Shown here piece after piece: positions 51,264 through 58,819 of a stretch of DNA of 64,000 bases. The notes beneath the pieces are model-generated. The model had not been told where the DNA came from. It made no database searches and saw only the letters and a program-made list of their open reading frames with translations. The stretch spans positions 1 to 64,000 of the forward strand of contig NZ_JARBTK010000009.1 in assembly GCF_029240215.1 (NCBI RefSeq), in the 5' to 3' direction. Positions within the stretch are counted from its first letter, which is position 1. Each line of letters begins with the position of its first letter. The position numbers and the translations under genes were made by a program. The stretch is from Chryseobacterium sp. Lineage in GTDB: Bacteria > Bacteroidota > Bacteroidia > Flavobacteriales > Weeksellaceae.

Positions 51264-51758
51264 TTAGTGAAATTCTACCATTATTGCACCCGATTGGTGA
51301 TGAAGTATTTCTTTGTTGTAAAAATCCAGACCAGTTTGACTTTCAAGTACGTCCCAGACTAATTTCTGAAGTACACCATCGCCGATTCCGTGCACGATTT
51401 CCAGCCTTTTTAAATGATTTTTTCTGCAAAAATTAATGGTCTGAATCAGTTTTTCTTTCTGCATAAACAATCTCTCGAAACTATCGTAGTCATTCGGATT
51501 TTTGACCAAATTATGAAAATGAAGGTCAAGAACCAAGGGATTTTTATCGTGTTTTTTTGAAGTTACTTTTCTGGGTTCTGCCTTTCGTACTACTTTCATA
51601 TTTTCGTAGATAGAAGCATTTTTCGGAACCAGTTTTTCTTTCGGATATTGATAGGTAAAACCATATTCGTCTTTGAAAACCACGATATTTCCATTTACCG
51701 AAGTGATTACTCCGCTTAAATCTTCATCCACTACCGAAACTTTATCGCCTATTTTCAT
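51264..51758 (-). CDS. Smr domain protein
   Basis: The 164-residue protein has a small N-terminal beta domain (MKIGDKVSVVDEDLSGVITS, about 1-48) and a C-terminal Smr domain (about 75-164) with LDLHFHNL and the HGIGDGVLQKLV motif. Smr domains nick or bind DNA or RNA, and in MutS2 proteins they help recombination or ribosome rescue. This is a stand-alone version lacking the MutS part. It lies 18 bp upstream of the DUF3822 gene and may be co-transcribed. Confidence 0.87.
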   Translation of the reverse strand: MKIGDKVSVVDEDLSGVITSVNGNIVVFKDEYGFTYQYPKEKLVPKNASIYENMKVVRKAEPRKVTSKKHDKNPLVLDLHFHNLVKNPNDYDSFERLFMQKEKLIQTINFCRKNHLKRLEIVHGIGDGVLQKLVWDVLESQTGLDFYNKEILHHQSGAIMVEFH

Positions 51759-51788
51759 AATTTTTTCTAAACAAAATATCTACTTAAA

Positions 51789-51859
51789 GTTTTTCTTCCG
51801 CATGAATCTCAATACTAAATTTTTTTAAAAATAAATTTAATTCCTCCGGAATGACAAAT
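51789..51859. repeat. degenerate copy of the dispersed palindromic element
   Basis: The right arm ATTCCTCCGGAATGACAAAT (51840-51859) and left arm (TTTTCTTCCGCATGAATCTC) retain the family outline with several changes. It lies 3' of the phosphoesterase gene. Confidence 0.65.
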
Positions 51860-51883
51860 ATGCCGGAAATTTATTAATTACAA

Positions 51884-52381
51884 TTAAATCTTTGAACCCA
51901 ATTCAATAATTTCTAAATCTTTAATTTCCGTACCATCAATTACAAATCGCATCATCGTTCTCATTTTGTGCCAACCTTGTTTTCCACAAGCTCCCGGATT
52001 TAAGTGTAAAAGATTGTTTTTCTGATCAAACATCGCTTTCAAAATATGAGAATGCCCTGAAATAAATAATTTCGGCGCTTTTTCAGAGATTTCTTTTTGT
52101 GCTAAAGGTGTATATTTTCCGGGATAACCACCGATATGAATCATTAAAACTTCTACATTTTCACAAAAAAAGCGTGTTACCTCGGGAAATTCTGAACGAA
52201 TTTTTGCGCCGTCAATATTTCCGTAAACACCTTTTAAAGGTTTTATTTTTTCAAGTTTTTCTATAATATCAAAACTTCCAAAATCTCCGCAATGCCAAAT
52301 TTCATCAGACTGTTGAGCGTAATCTAAAATTCGGTCATCTATGTAAGAATGAGAATCGGAGAGGAGGAGGATTTTAGTCAT
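51884..52381 (-). CDS. YfcE/MJ0936-type metallophosphoesterase
   Basis: The 165-residue protein is a compact calcineurin-like phosphoesterase with every metal motif: LSDSHSY (Asp8, His10), HCGDFG, GVYGNID (the usual GNHD replaced by GNID, as in the MJ0936 group), MIHIGGYP and SGHSH. Such enzymes hydrolyse phosphodiesters; YfcE is the best-known relative. Its natural substrate is unknown. The gene is divergent from the beta-lactamase-fold hydrolase with 78 bp between starts. Confidence 0.9.
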   Translation of the reverse strand: MTKILLLSDSHSYIDDRILDYAQQSDEIWHCGDFGSFDIIEKLEKIKPLKGVYGNIDGAKIRSEFPEVTRFFCENVEVLMIHIGGYPGKYTPLAQKEISEKAPKLFISGHSHILKAMFDQKNNLLHLNPGACGKQGWHKMRTMMRFVIDGTEIKDLEIIELGSKI

Positions 52382-52436
52382 TGTTCAATGAAAATTTCTT
52401 TTGAAGTGCAAATTTACTCAATAATACCGAATTGAT

Positions 52437-52444
52437 TAACTTTG
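52437..52444 (+). promoter_or_regulatory. Bacteroidota -7 promoter box
   Basis: TAACTTTG matches TAnnTTTG and lies 15 bp before the ATG of the serine hydrolase at 52460. Confidence 0.55.
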
Positions 52445-52459
52445 GAAAAATTTAAAAAA

Positions 52460-54001
52460 ATGAAGCAAAAACTATCCCTATTCTTTGTTCTTGTCTCTTT
52501 TATCGTATTCGCTCAGGTCGAAGAAAAGAAATTAAACGAATTGATCCAAAATGCCTTAAAAACTTTCGATGTTCCGGGAATGTCGGTTGGAGTAATCAAA
52601 GACGGCAAAATTATTTATTCAAAAGGTTTTGGAGTACGTTCTCTGTTGACAAAACAACCAATGGATGATACAACCTTAGTAGGCATTGCTTCCAATTCTA
52701 AAGCATTTACCTGTACAGCTTTAGCGATTTTAGCAGACGAAGGAAAACTGAATTGGGATGACAAAGTTTCAAAATATATTCCTGACTTTCAGATGTATGA
52801 TCCTTATGTTTCTCAAAATGTTACGATAAAAGATTTGGTGACACACAGAGCCGGATTAGGTCTTGGACAGGGCGATTTGATGTTTTTTCCTGAAGGTGGG
52901 AATCTAACCGTCAATGATATTGTTCATAATGTAAGATATTTGAAACCTGAAAATCCTTTCAGAACGACTTTAGATTATAATAATATCATGTTTATCGTTG
53001 CAGGAGAAGTTATTCACAGAGTTTCGGGATTGAATTGGGCAGATTTTATCGAGCAACGAATTATGAAACCCATCGGAATGAATTCAAGTTTTGGAAGTTA
53101 CAACAGAGCAAAAGCGGTTATCAACAAAATTGACGCTCACGCTCCGGTTGACGGAAAAGCAATTGCAGTTCCTCACGACTGGAATGAAACAGGAAATGCT
53201 GCAGGTGGAATCATGAGTAATATCAAAGATATGACGACTTGGGCAGAATTTCTTTTAAACGGCTTTACGACTAAAGACGGAAAGAAATTGGTTTCAGACA
53301 AACAGATTCAGCAACTTTGGAATTTACAAATTACAAGTCCGGTTGCGATGAAAAATCCTTATGATACAGGTTTTTACGGTTATGGTTTGGGTTGGTTTTT
53401 GAGCGATGTGAAAGGTCATAAACAAATTCAGCATACAGGAGGTTTAATTGGAACGGTAACTCAGTTTACTTTGATTCCTGATATGAAATTGGGAATTGTA
53501 GTTTTGACCAATCAACAGTCTGGAGCAGCTTTTAATACAATTACCAATACTGTAAAAGATTCTTACTTGGGAATTGCTGACAGAAACTGGTTAAAAACTT
53601 ACAGCGACAGAATAAGGAAAGCCGATGCAGAATATGAGACGCAGAAAAAAGAAGCGTTTGCCAAATCTGATGCATTTAAAAAAGAGAAAAATCTACAGCC
53701 AAAGCCGGAACAGTTTGTTGGGAAATACAATGATATCTGGTTTGGTGATGTTGACATTATTCAGCGAGGAAATACATACAGAATTTCCTGTCAGAATTCT
53801 CCACGATTAAAAGGCGAATTGCTTCCCTATTCAAACAATTCTTTCATTATCAAATGGGACGACAGAAGCTACGATGCAGATGCTTATATTATTTTCAATT
53901 ATGATGAAAACGGAAAAGCTCAATCTGCAAAAATAAAAGCAATTTCTGATATTACAGATTTTAGTTTTGATTTTGATGATCTGGATTTGAAGAGAAAATA
54001 A
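52460..54001 (+). CDS. class C beta-lactamase-fold serine hydrolase with DUF3471 tail
   Basis: I start it at ATG 52460 (513 residues) rather than the earlier TTG, which overlaps the promoter box. A signal peptide (MKQKLSLFFVLVSFIVFAQ) is followed by a beta-lactamase/D-aminopeptidase-like domain with the active-site SNSK (SxxK), Tyr-Asn-Asn and HTGGLIG motifs. The last 120 residues match the DUF3471-type C-terminal domain, with a KQMPQPKPEQFVGKYNDIWFGDV-like linker. It could be an esterase, peptidase or penicillin-binding protein; sequence alone does not tell whether it hydrolyses beta-lactams. Confidence 0.87.
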   Translation: MKQKLSLFFVLVSFIVFAQVEEKKLNELIQNALKTFDVPGMSVGVIKDGKIIYSKGFGVRSLLTKQPMDDTTLVGIASNSKAFTCTALAILADEGKLNWDDKVSKYIPDFQMYDPYVSQNVTIKDLVTHRAGLGLGQGDLMFFPEGGNLTVNDIVHNVRYLKPENPFRTTLDYNNIMFIVAGEVIHRVSGLNWADFIEQRIMKPIGMNSSFGSYNRAKAVINKIDAHAPVDGKAIAVPHDWNETGNAAGGIMSNIKDMTTWAEFLLNGFTTKDGKKLVSDKQIQQLWNLQITSPVAMKNPYDTGFYGYGLGWFLSDVKGHKQIQHTGGLIGTVTQFTLIPDMKLGIVVLTNQQSGAAFNTITNTVKDSYLGIADRNWLKTYSDRIRKADAEYETQKKEAFAKSDAFKKEKNLQPKPEQFVGKYNDIWFGDVDIIQRGNTYRISCQNSPRLKGELLPYSNNSFIIKWDDRSYDADAYIIFNYDENGKAQSAKIKAISDITDFSFDFDDLDLKRK

Positions 54002-54009
54002 AAAAAATG

Positions 54010-54069
54010 AACCATTAAGATTTAAAATGAAATTAGAGATATTGATCAACTTAATAAATCTTAATGGTT
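54010..54069. repeat. hairpin of the ACCATTAA element
   Basis: AACCATTAAGATTTA (54010-54024) is perfectly inverted at 54055-54069 with a 30-bp loop. The arm motif recurs at 21323-21494 in a larger inverted pair. It lies just 3' of the serine hydrolase gene. Confidence 0.7.
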
Positions 54070-54083
54070 TAATGATCAATAGG

Positions 54084-54107
54084 AACGGACTTCAGTCCGT
54101 TTTTTTT
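54084..54107 (+). terminator. terminator of the serine hydrolase gene
   Basis: AACGGAC (54084-54090) pairs with GTCCGTT (54095-54101) around TTCA, ending in a T-run. Confidence 0.85.
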
Positions 54108-54136
54108 ATTTTTTTCAGCAAAAACTTTGAAAATTA

Positions 54137-54412
54137 TTAATCAGCAAAAAACATTGTTAAAAAGCAGACTAACTGTACACTCAAACTCAAAATATTTATT
54201 GATACAGATTTAAATTTATTTTTAATTAAAATATAAATATTAAAGAGGAAAAAGAAAACCATTCCAAGGATGATCGGAATTGTCAGAATTTCTGCAAATA
54301 CATTTATTAAATTGATCTTTTCCATTTTTGAAGAATAATACACTAAAAATAGAATATATCCCAAACAAAAAATGCTTGCTGTCAAAATGAAAGTATTCAA
54401 TCGGATTTTCAT
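54137..54412 (-). CDS. small hypothetical membrane protein
   Basis: This 91-residue protein from ATG 54412 has three hydrophobic segments (about 7-25, 38-59 and 71-90) and short basic loops. An upstream in-frame extension overlaps sixA in another frame and reads as non-coding, so I use the internal ATG. It starts 11 bp after the sixA stop and is probably in the same transcript. No family is recognised. The reverse-strand hydrolase terminator lies beyond it. Confidence 0.6.
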   Translation of the reverse strand: MKIRLNTFILTASIFCLGYILFLVYYSSKMEKINLINVFAEILTIPIILGMVFFFLFNIYILIKNKFKSVSINILSLSVQLVCFLTMFFAD

Positions 54413-54422
54413 TAGAATAAAA

Positions 54423-54905
54423 TTATAATTGGATCTTATTCGGCTCATAGAAAAATAAAAGTTTTTTATCAGCTCCGTCAAATTGCGACCAAGAATCACA
54501 ACTGATCTCAAAACCAGCAACACCGCACGTAGGAAAATGAAAAATATCTTCCGAAATCGAATTGGCAAAATTTGAAATTCCATTATTGTGTGAGAAAAAA
54601 GCGACTGAATTGACATCATCATTCAAATCATAAATGACCGACTGAAAATTATTTTCAGATGGATTGTATAATTTCTCATTGGTAACATAATTCAGCCTGT
54701 AGGTCTGATTAAAAATTTTGCACGTATTTAAGGCTCTTACCGCCGGACTGGAAACTAAATAGTCAATCGCTACGCTGTTGTTTTTTAAAAATTTAGACAT
54801 TTTCAAAGCATCCTGTAACCCCTTGTCTGCCAATGGTCTGTCAAAGTCTTCCGTTTCTTCCGGCCAGTCACTTTTTGCATGTCTTACTAAGATGAGTTTC
54901 TTCAT
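54423..54905 (-). CDS. sixA: SixA-type histidine phosphatase
   Basis: The 160-residue protein is a small histidine phosphatase-superfamily member opening MKKLILVRHAKSDW, with the catalytic RHA (Arg8, His9), then DFDRPLADKGLQDA and SSPAVRALNTCKIF. The second histidine is expected in FFSHNNGISNF. E. coli SixA removes phosphate from HPt domains, but the target here cannot be inferred. A small membrane protein gene follows on the same strand after 10 bp. Confidence 0.9.
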   Translation of the reverse strand: MKKLILVRHAKSDWPEETEDFDRPLADKGLQDALKMSKFLKNNSVAIDYLVSSPAVRALNTCKIFNQTYRLNYVTNEKLYNPSENNFQSVIYDLNDDVNSVAFFSHNNGISNFANSISEDIFHFPTCGVAGFEISCDSWSQFDGADKKLLFFYEPNKIQL

Positions 54906-55005
54906 AGTTCTGAGTTTGGAATATTAAAATTATAAAAAAAAATCGTTGAATGTCACATCATTTTATAAAAAAATCTGCGTTATGAATAAAATCATTAAAA
55001 TTTCT

Positions 55006-55013
55006 TAAATTTG
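55006..55013 (+). promoter_or_regulatory. Bacteroidota -7 promoter box of ruvX-def
   Basis: TAAATTTG matches TAnnTTTG and ends 7 bp before the ruvX ATG, so the transcript should have almost no leader. Confidence 0.6.
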
Positions 55014-55020
55014 CAGACTT

Positions 55021-55437
55021 ATGGGACAAATCCTTGCGATAGACTACGGAAAGGCTCGTTGTGGCATTGCCGTGACCGATGATATGAGGATTATTGCCAG
55101 CGCACTGCAAACTGTAGAAACAAAGTTTTTGATGGAATTTTTGACAAAATATTTCAGTGAAAACAAAGTAGAAGACATTGTAGTAGGTCTTCCGATTGAT
55201 TTGCGGGGAAACCTTTCTGACGTGGAAACTGATATTTTAAAGTTTATAGAAAGTTTTAAAATTGAATTTCCGGATATTCAGGTTCATCGTTTGGATGAAA
55301 GATTTACGTCAAAAATGGCTTCGTTTTTTATTTCCCAAAGCGGGAAGAGCAAAAAACAGAGACAGGAGAAGGGATTAATAGATAAAGTAAGTGCAACCAT
55401 CATATTGCAGAATTTTTTAGAACAAAGAACAAGATGA
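55021..55437 (+). CDS. ruvX: RuvX/YqgF family Holliday junction resolvase-like protein
   Basis: The 138-residue protein has the RNase H-like YqgF fold: LAIDYGKARCGIAVTD (catalytic Asp7), DIVVGLPIDLRGN and HRLDERFTSKMA (second acidic). Such proteins process the 5' end of pre-16S rRNA in E. coli and may also resolve DNA junctions. Length is standard. It overlaps the def start by four bases (ATGA), so the two are translationally coupled. Confidence 0.92.
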   Translation: MGQILAIDYGKARCGIAVTDDMRIIASALQTVETKFLMEFLTKYFSENKVEDIVVGLPIDLRGNLSDVETDILKFIESFKIEFPDIQVHRLDERFTSKMASFFISQSGKSKKQRQEKGLIDKVSATIILQNFLEQRTR

Positions 55438-56006
55438 TTTTACCAATTAGAGCCTTTGGAGATCCTGTTTTGAGAAAAGTGGGAAAAGATATAGATAAAG
55501 ATTATCCCGGTTTGCAGGAGCTCATAGATAATATGTTTGAAACCATGTACAGCGCCAATGGCATTGGTTTGGCTGCACCACAGATTGGTTTAGACATCCG
55601 TCTGTTTATTGTAGATGTTTCGCCTTTGGCAGAAGATGAAGATTATGAAGATATTGCTGAAGAGCTGAAAGATTTCAAAAAAGTATTCATCAATGCTCAG
55701 ATTCTTGAAGAATCGGGTGAAGAGTGGAAATTTAATGAAGGATGTCTTTCGATTCCTGATGTGAGGGAAGATGTGAAGAGAAAAAGTACGATCGTTATAG
55801 AATATTATGACGAAAATTTTGTGAAGCATACAGAAACTTTTTCCGATATTAGAGCCCGCGTAATTCAGCATGAGTATGACCATATTGAAGGCACGCTGTT
55901 TACCGATCATTTAAGTTCTTTAAAGAAAAAACTGGTAAAAGGTAAATTGGTGAAAATCTCTCAGGGTGATGTATCAATCAACTACAAAATGAGATTTCCG
56001 AAATAA
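55434..56006 (+). CDS. def: peptide deformylase
   Basis: Def removes the formyl group from the first methionine of new proteins. The 190-residue protein has the three metal motifs: GIGLAAPQIG (about 43-52), EGCLSIP with the metal Cys, and QHEYDHIEG with the two metal His and catalytic Glu. The start overlaps the ruvX stop as ATGA. An acidic insert (SPLAEDEDYEDIAEELKDF) lengthens one loop relative to E. coli. It is essential in most bacteria. Confidence 0.96.
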   Translation: MILPIRAFGDPVLRKVGKDIDKDYPGLQELIDNMFETMYSANGIGLAAPQIGLDIRLFIVDVSPLAEDEDYEDIAEELKDFKKVFINAQILEESGEEWKFNEGCLSIPDVREDVKRKSTIVIEYYDENFVKHTETFSDIRARVIQHEYDHIEGTLFTDHLSSLKKKLVKGKLVKISQGDVSINYKMRFPK

Positions 56007-56080
56007 TAAAATAGAAATAAGTAAACAATAAACTGCAGTTTGTCTTGAGCAAATTGCTAAAAATTAAAAAAAATAAGATT

Positions 56081-56644
56081 ATGCTGTTAGAAAAAATAAT
56101 TTCGATTTCTGGTAAACCAGGTCTTTACAAATTAGTTTCGCAATTGAAAAACGGATTTATTATTGAAGACGTTACAACAAAAAAGAAAGTAAGCATCGGT
56201 AACTCAAGTCAGGTGAGTTTGTTGGATAATATTGCAATGTTCACATTCGACAAAGAAGTTCCTTTGTTTGAAGTTTTTGAAAATATTGCTAAAAATTACG
56301 AGTACAAAGAAACAATTTCTCATAAGTCTACTGACGAAGAATTGAGAGAATTTATGGGAGCATCTCTTCCAAATTATGATACAGAAAGGGTTTATTATTC
56401 TGATATTAAAAAATTGGCTCAATGGTATAATATTCTTCACAAAGCGGGATATATTACGCCAGAAAGCTTCGTAAAAGCAGAACCGGAAACTGTAGAGGGA
56501 GAAAGCACGGAAGCAGATATTACAGCTGACAAAGCAGCTCCGAAAAAAGCAGCTCCAAAAGCTGACAAACCTGCAACTCCAAAAGTAAAAGCAAGCTCAG
56601 GAGCAAAAGCAGCTACAAAAAGTACACACAGAAAAATGGGATAA
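56081..56644 (+). CDS. DUF5606 domain protein
   Basis: The 187-residue protein starts at ATG 56081 (an earlier TTG adds 12 Lys-rich residues). Residues 1-135 match the DUF5606 family of Bacteroidota: EKIISISGKPGLYKLVSQLKNGFIIEDVTTKKKVSIGNSSQVSLLDNIAMFT, then LGASLPNYD-like and DIKKLAQWYNIL. The last 50 residues are Ala/Lys/Pro-rich and disordered, reminiscent of nucleic-acid-binding tails. It follows ruvX-def within 75 bp. The function is unknown; a translation or RNA link is suggested only by its neighbours. Confidence 0.82.
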   Translation: MLLEKIISISGKPGLYKLVSQLKNGFIIEDVTTKKKVSIGNSSQVSLLDNIAMFTFDKEVPLFEVFENIAKNYEYKETISHKSTDEELREFMGASLPNYDTERVYYSDIKKLAQWYNILHKAGYITPESFVKAEPETVEGESTEADITADKAAPKKAAPKADKPATPKVKASSGAKAATKSTHRKMG

Positions 56645-56666
56645 TTTATTTTATCTGAATTTATAT

Positions 56667-56696
56667 AAAACCTTGTCAGCGATGATAAGGTTTTTT
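56667..56696 (+). terminator. terminator of ruvX-def-DUF5606
   Basis: A 12-bp stem with one G-U pair (56667-56678 with 56683-56694) and a 4-nt loop runs into a T-run. Confidence 0.85.
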
Positions 56697-56932
56697 GTTT
56701 TTGGGCTAAAAATTTGACTTAGGAAAATGGAGCGTTAAGAAAATTAAAAGTTAATCCGTTAAGAAATTCCCACTGTTTGAAGCGCGACAATACTTTTGAA
56801 CTAAAAAACAAATTTAGAACTCGCGCAAGTTTTGGGAATTTTAGGATTTACTTTTAATTTTTAGCGGAAGTTTCCAAGTCTTGAACTTTTGGTTCTTTTG
56901 TTTTAAGACAAAAGAACTAATAAAGATTTGCT

Positions 56933-56940
56933 TAAATTTG
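56933..56940 (+). promoter_or_regulatory. Bacteroidota -7 promoter box of mazG
   Basis: TAAATTTG matches TAnnTTTG and lies 22 bp before the mazG ATG. Confidence 0.55.
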
Positions 56941-56962
56941 TACTACTTTTTAATTCTCAATT

Positions 56963-57736
56963 ATGAACACCAGACAGGAAAAACTCGAAGCTTTTGGAAG
57001 ACTTTTGGATATTATGGATGACCTTCGTGAAAAATGTCCATGGGATCAAAAACAAACACTTCAGACGTTGCGTCATTTAACGTTGGAAGAAACGTACGAA
57101 CTTTCAGATGCTTTGTTGCGGGAAGATTTAACTGAAATTAAAAAAGAACTAGGAGACGTGCTTCTGCATCTGGTTTTTTATGCTAAAATTGGTTCAGAAA
57201 AAGAAACTTTTGATATTGCCGATGTTATCAATTCATTGAATGAAAAACTGATTTTCCGTCATCCACATATTTATGGAGATGTTGAAGTGAAGGATGAAGA
57301 AGAAGTAAAACAGAATTGGGAGAAATTGAAACTCAAAGAAGGCAATAAATCTATTTTGGGTGGCGTTCCGAAAGGTTTGCCAAGTATGGTGAAAGCTTAC
57401 AGAATTCAGGATAAAGTAAAAGGAATTGGTTTTGAATTCCATGATGCTGAAGATGCATGGAAAAAAGTAGATGAAGAGATTCAGGAATTTCATGATGAAA
57501 CTGAGTTAGATAAAAAAGAACAGGAATTGGGAGACGTATTTTTTTCGTTGATCAACTATGCCCGAATTTCAGGTTTAAATCCTGATTCAGCTTTGGAACG
57601 AACTAATCTGAAATTCATTTCAAGATTCCAAAAAATGGAAAATTTGGCTTTAGAAAGAAATTTAAAATTGGAAGATATGACTTTGGAAGAAATGGACGAA
57701 CTTTGGGATGAAATAAAAATTTTAAATAAAAACTAA
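56963..57736 (+). CDS. mazG: nucleoside triphosphate pyrophosphohydrolase MazG
   Basis: MazG hydrolyses NTPs to NMP and pyrophosphate, removing damaged nucleotides or lowering ppGpp. The 257-residue protein has two MazG domains, as in E. coli. The N-terminal has CPWDQKQTLQTLRHLTLEETYELSDAL and KKELGDVLLHLVFYAKIG with the metal-binding EExxE/ExxD pattern; the C-terminal has KVDEEIQEFHDE and KEQELGDVFFSLINYARISG. It stands alone; no mazEF pair is nearby. Confidence 0.94.
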   Translation: MNTRQEKLEAFGRLLDIMDDLREKCPWDQKQTLQTLRHLTLEETYELSDALLREDLTEIKKELGDVLLHLVFYAKIGSEKETFDIADVINSLNEKLIFRHPHIYGDVEVKDEEEVKQNWEKLKLKEGNKSILGGVPKGLPSMVKAYRIQDKVKGIGFEFHDAEDAWKKVDEEIQEFHDETELDKKEQELGDVFFSLINYARISGLNPDSALERTNLKFISRFQKMENLALERNLKLEDMTLEEMDELWDEIKILNKN

Positions 57737-57818
57737 TGAAATCGCCATGATTTGGAAATCTAATCCCAATGAAGACTCAGCGATAGCATATGACTTTTAA
57801 CAACAATAAAATCTACAT

Positions 57819-58697
57819 ATGAAAATGCATATTCTTACTGCGATTTGTTCACTTATATTTATAGGATGCAATCCGAAAACTGAAAATACTCAAGTAAAAG
57901 AAGATTCTTTGAAAACAGAATTTTCTCTGCCCAAAAAGCTGAAAGAAGTTTCAGGAATTGCACTTTCGCAGGATCAGAAAACGATTTGGGCAATCGAAGA
58001 TGCCGGAAATAAAAATGTAGTTTACGGATTAAACCGACAAGGAGAATTGACTACCGATGTTTTGGTGGAAAACTCCGAAAATAACGATTGGGAAGATATT
58101 ACCAAAGACGCAGCCGGAAATATCTATATCGGAGATTTTGGAAATAATGAAAATGACAGACAGAATCTTTCTATCTTAAAATTAGATTTGAAAACTGATT
58201 CTCAGAAGTCAACAAAGGTTATTCAGACTACGAAATTTCATTACGAAGGGCAGACTGAATTTCCTCCAAAAAAATCAAATTTACTGTACGATTGCGAAGC
58301 ATTTGTTGAAAAAGACGGTAACTTTTATTTGTTCACAAAAAACAGAAGCAAAGGTTTTGATGGAACTTTTTTAGTTTTCCAAATTCCAAATAAAGAAGGT
58401 AATTTTGAAGCGAAATTGGTAGGTAAATTGAAATTGGAAGGCGGTTACACTGATGCTGCAATTACTTCAGCTACCATCAATTCTAAAAATCAGATTGTGC
58501 TTCTAAATCATAAAAATATCAATGTACTTTCCGGATTTACAGCGAATGATTTTAGTTCAGCCAAAGTTCAGAAAATACCTTTAAATCATAATTCGCAAAA
58601 AGAAGCCATTGTTTTTATTGATGATAAAACGTTGTTGATTGCCGATGAAAAGGATAAGAAAACAGGTGGGAATGTTTATCAGTTTTCTTTAAAATAA
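57819..58697 (+). CDS. lipoprotein with propeller-like repeats
   Basis: This 292-residue lipoprotein has a lipobox IGC (Cys17). The sequence shows repeated blades such as EVSGIALSQDQKTIWAIEDAGNKNVVYGL, WEDITKDAAGNIYIGDFGNNENDRQNLSILKLDL and YTDAAITSATINSKNQIVLLNHKNINVLSGF, the pattern of SdiA-regulated/NHL-type beta-propellers. No catalytic residues can be named. It is probably attached to the membrane facing the periplasm. It is convergent with the large phosphoesterase gene and a palindromic element lies between them. Confidence 0.72.
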   Translation: MKMHILTAICSLIFIGCNPKTENTQVKEDSLKTEFSLPKKLKEVSGIALSQDQKTIWAIEDAGNKNVVYGLNRQGELTTDVLVENSENNDWEDITKDAAGNIYIGDFGNNENDRQNLSILKLDLKTDSQKSTKVIQTTKFHYEGQTEFPPKKSNLLYDCEAFVEKDGNFYLFTKNRSKGFDGTFLVFQIPNKEGNFEAKLVGKLKLEGGYTDAAITSATINSKNQIVLLNHKNINVLSGFTANDFSSAKVQKIPLNHNSQKEAIVFIDDKTLLIADEKDKKTGGNVYQFSLK

Positions 58698-58705
58698 ATA
58701 TCAAG

Positions 58706-58772
58706 TTTGTCATTCCGTAGGAGTCTCAATAGCTTATCTAATATGTTGTATAGATTCTTTCAGAATGACAAA
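58706..58772. repeat. copy of the dispersed palindromic element
   Basis: TTTGTCATTCCGTAGGAGTC with the following bases is the left arm, and AGATTCTTTCAGAATGACAA the right arm, with few mismatches. It is between two convergent genes, 3' of both. Confidence 0.85.
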
Positions 58773-58819
58773 CTCTACAAAATTTATTTAAGAAGGTTAA
58801 ATAAAGCAGTCAATGACTG

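Larger units (their letters stand above)
56645..56962. other. 318-bp intergenic region
   Basis: After the DUF5606 terminator it contains no gene. A stretch at about 56725-56800 has GCGTTAAG and CCGTTAAG copies, which look like remnants of an intergenic repeat. A -7 box for mazG is at 56933-56940. Confidence 0.55.

Noticed and set aside
54413-54622. N-terminal extension of the small membrane protein
   Set aside because: It lies inside sixA in a different frame and is not membrane-like; ATG 54412 follows the sixA stop as expected in an operon.
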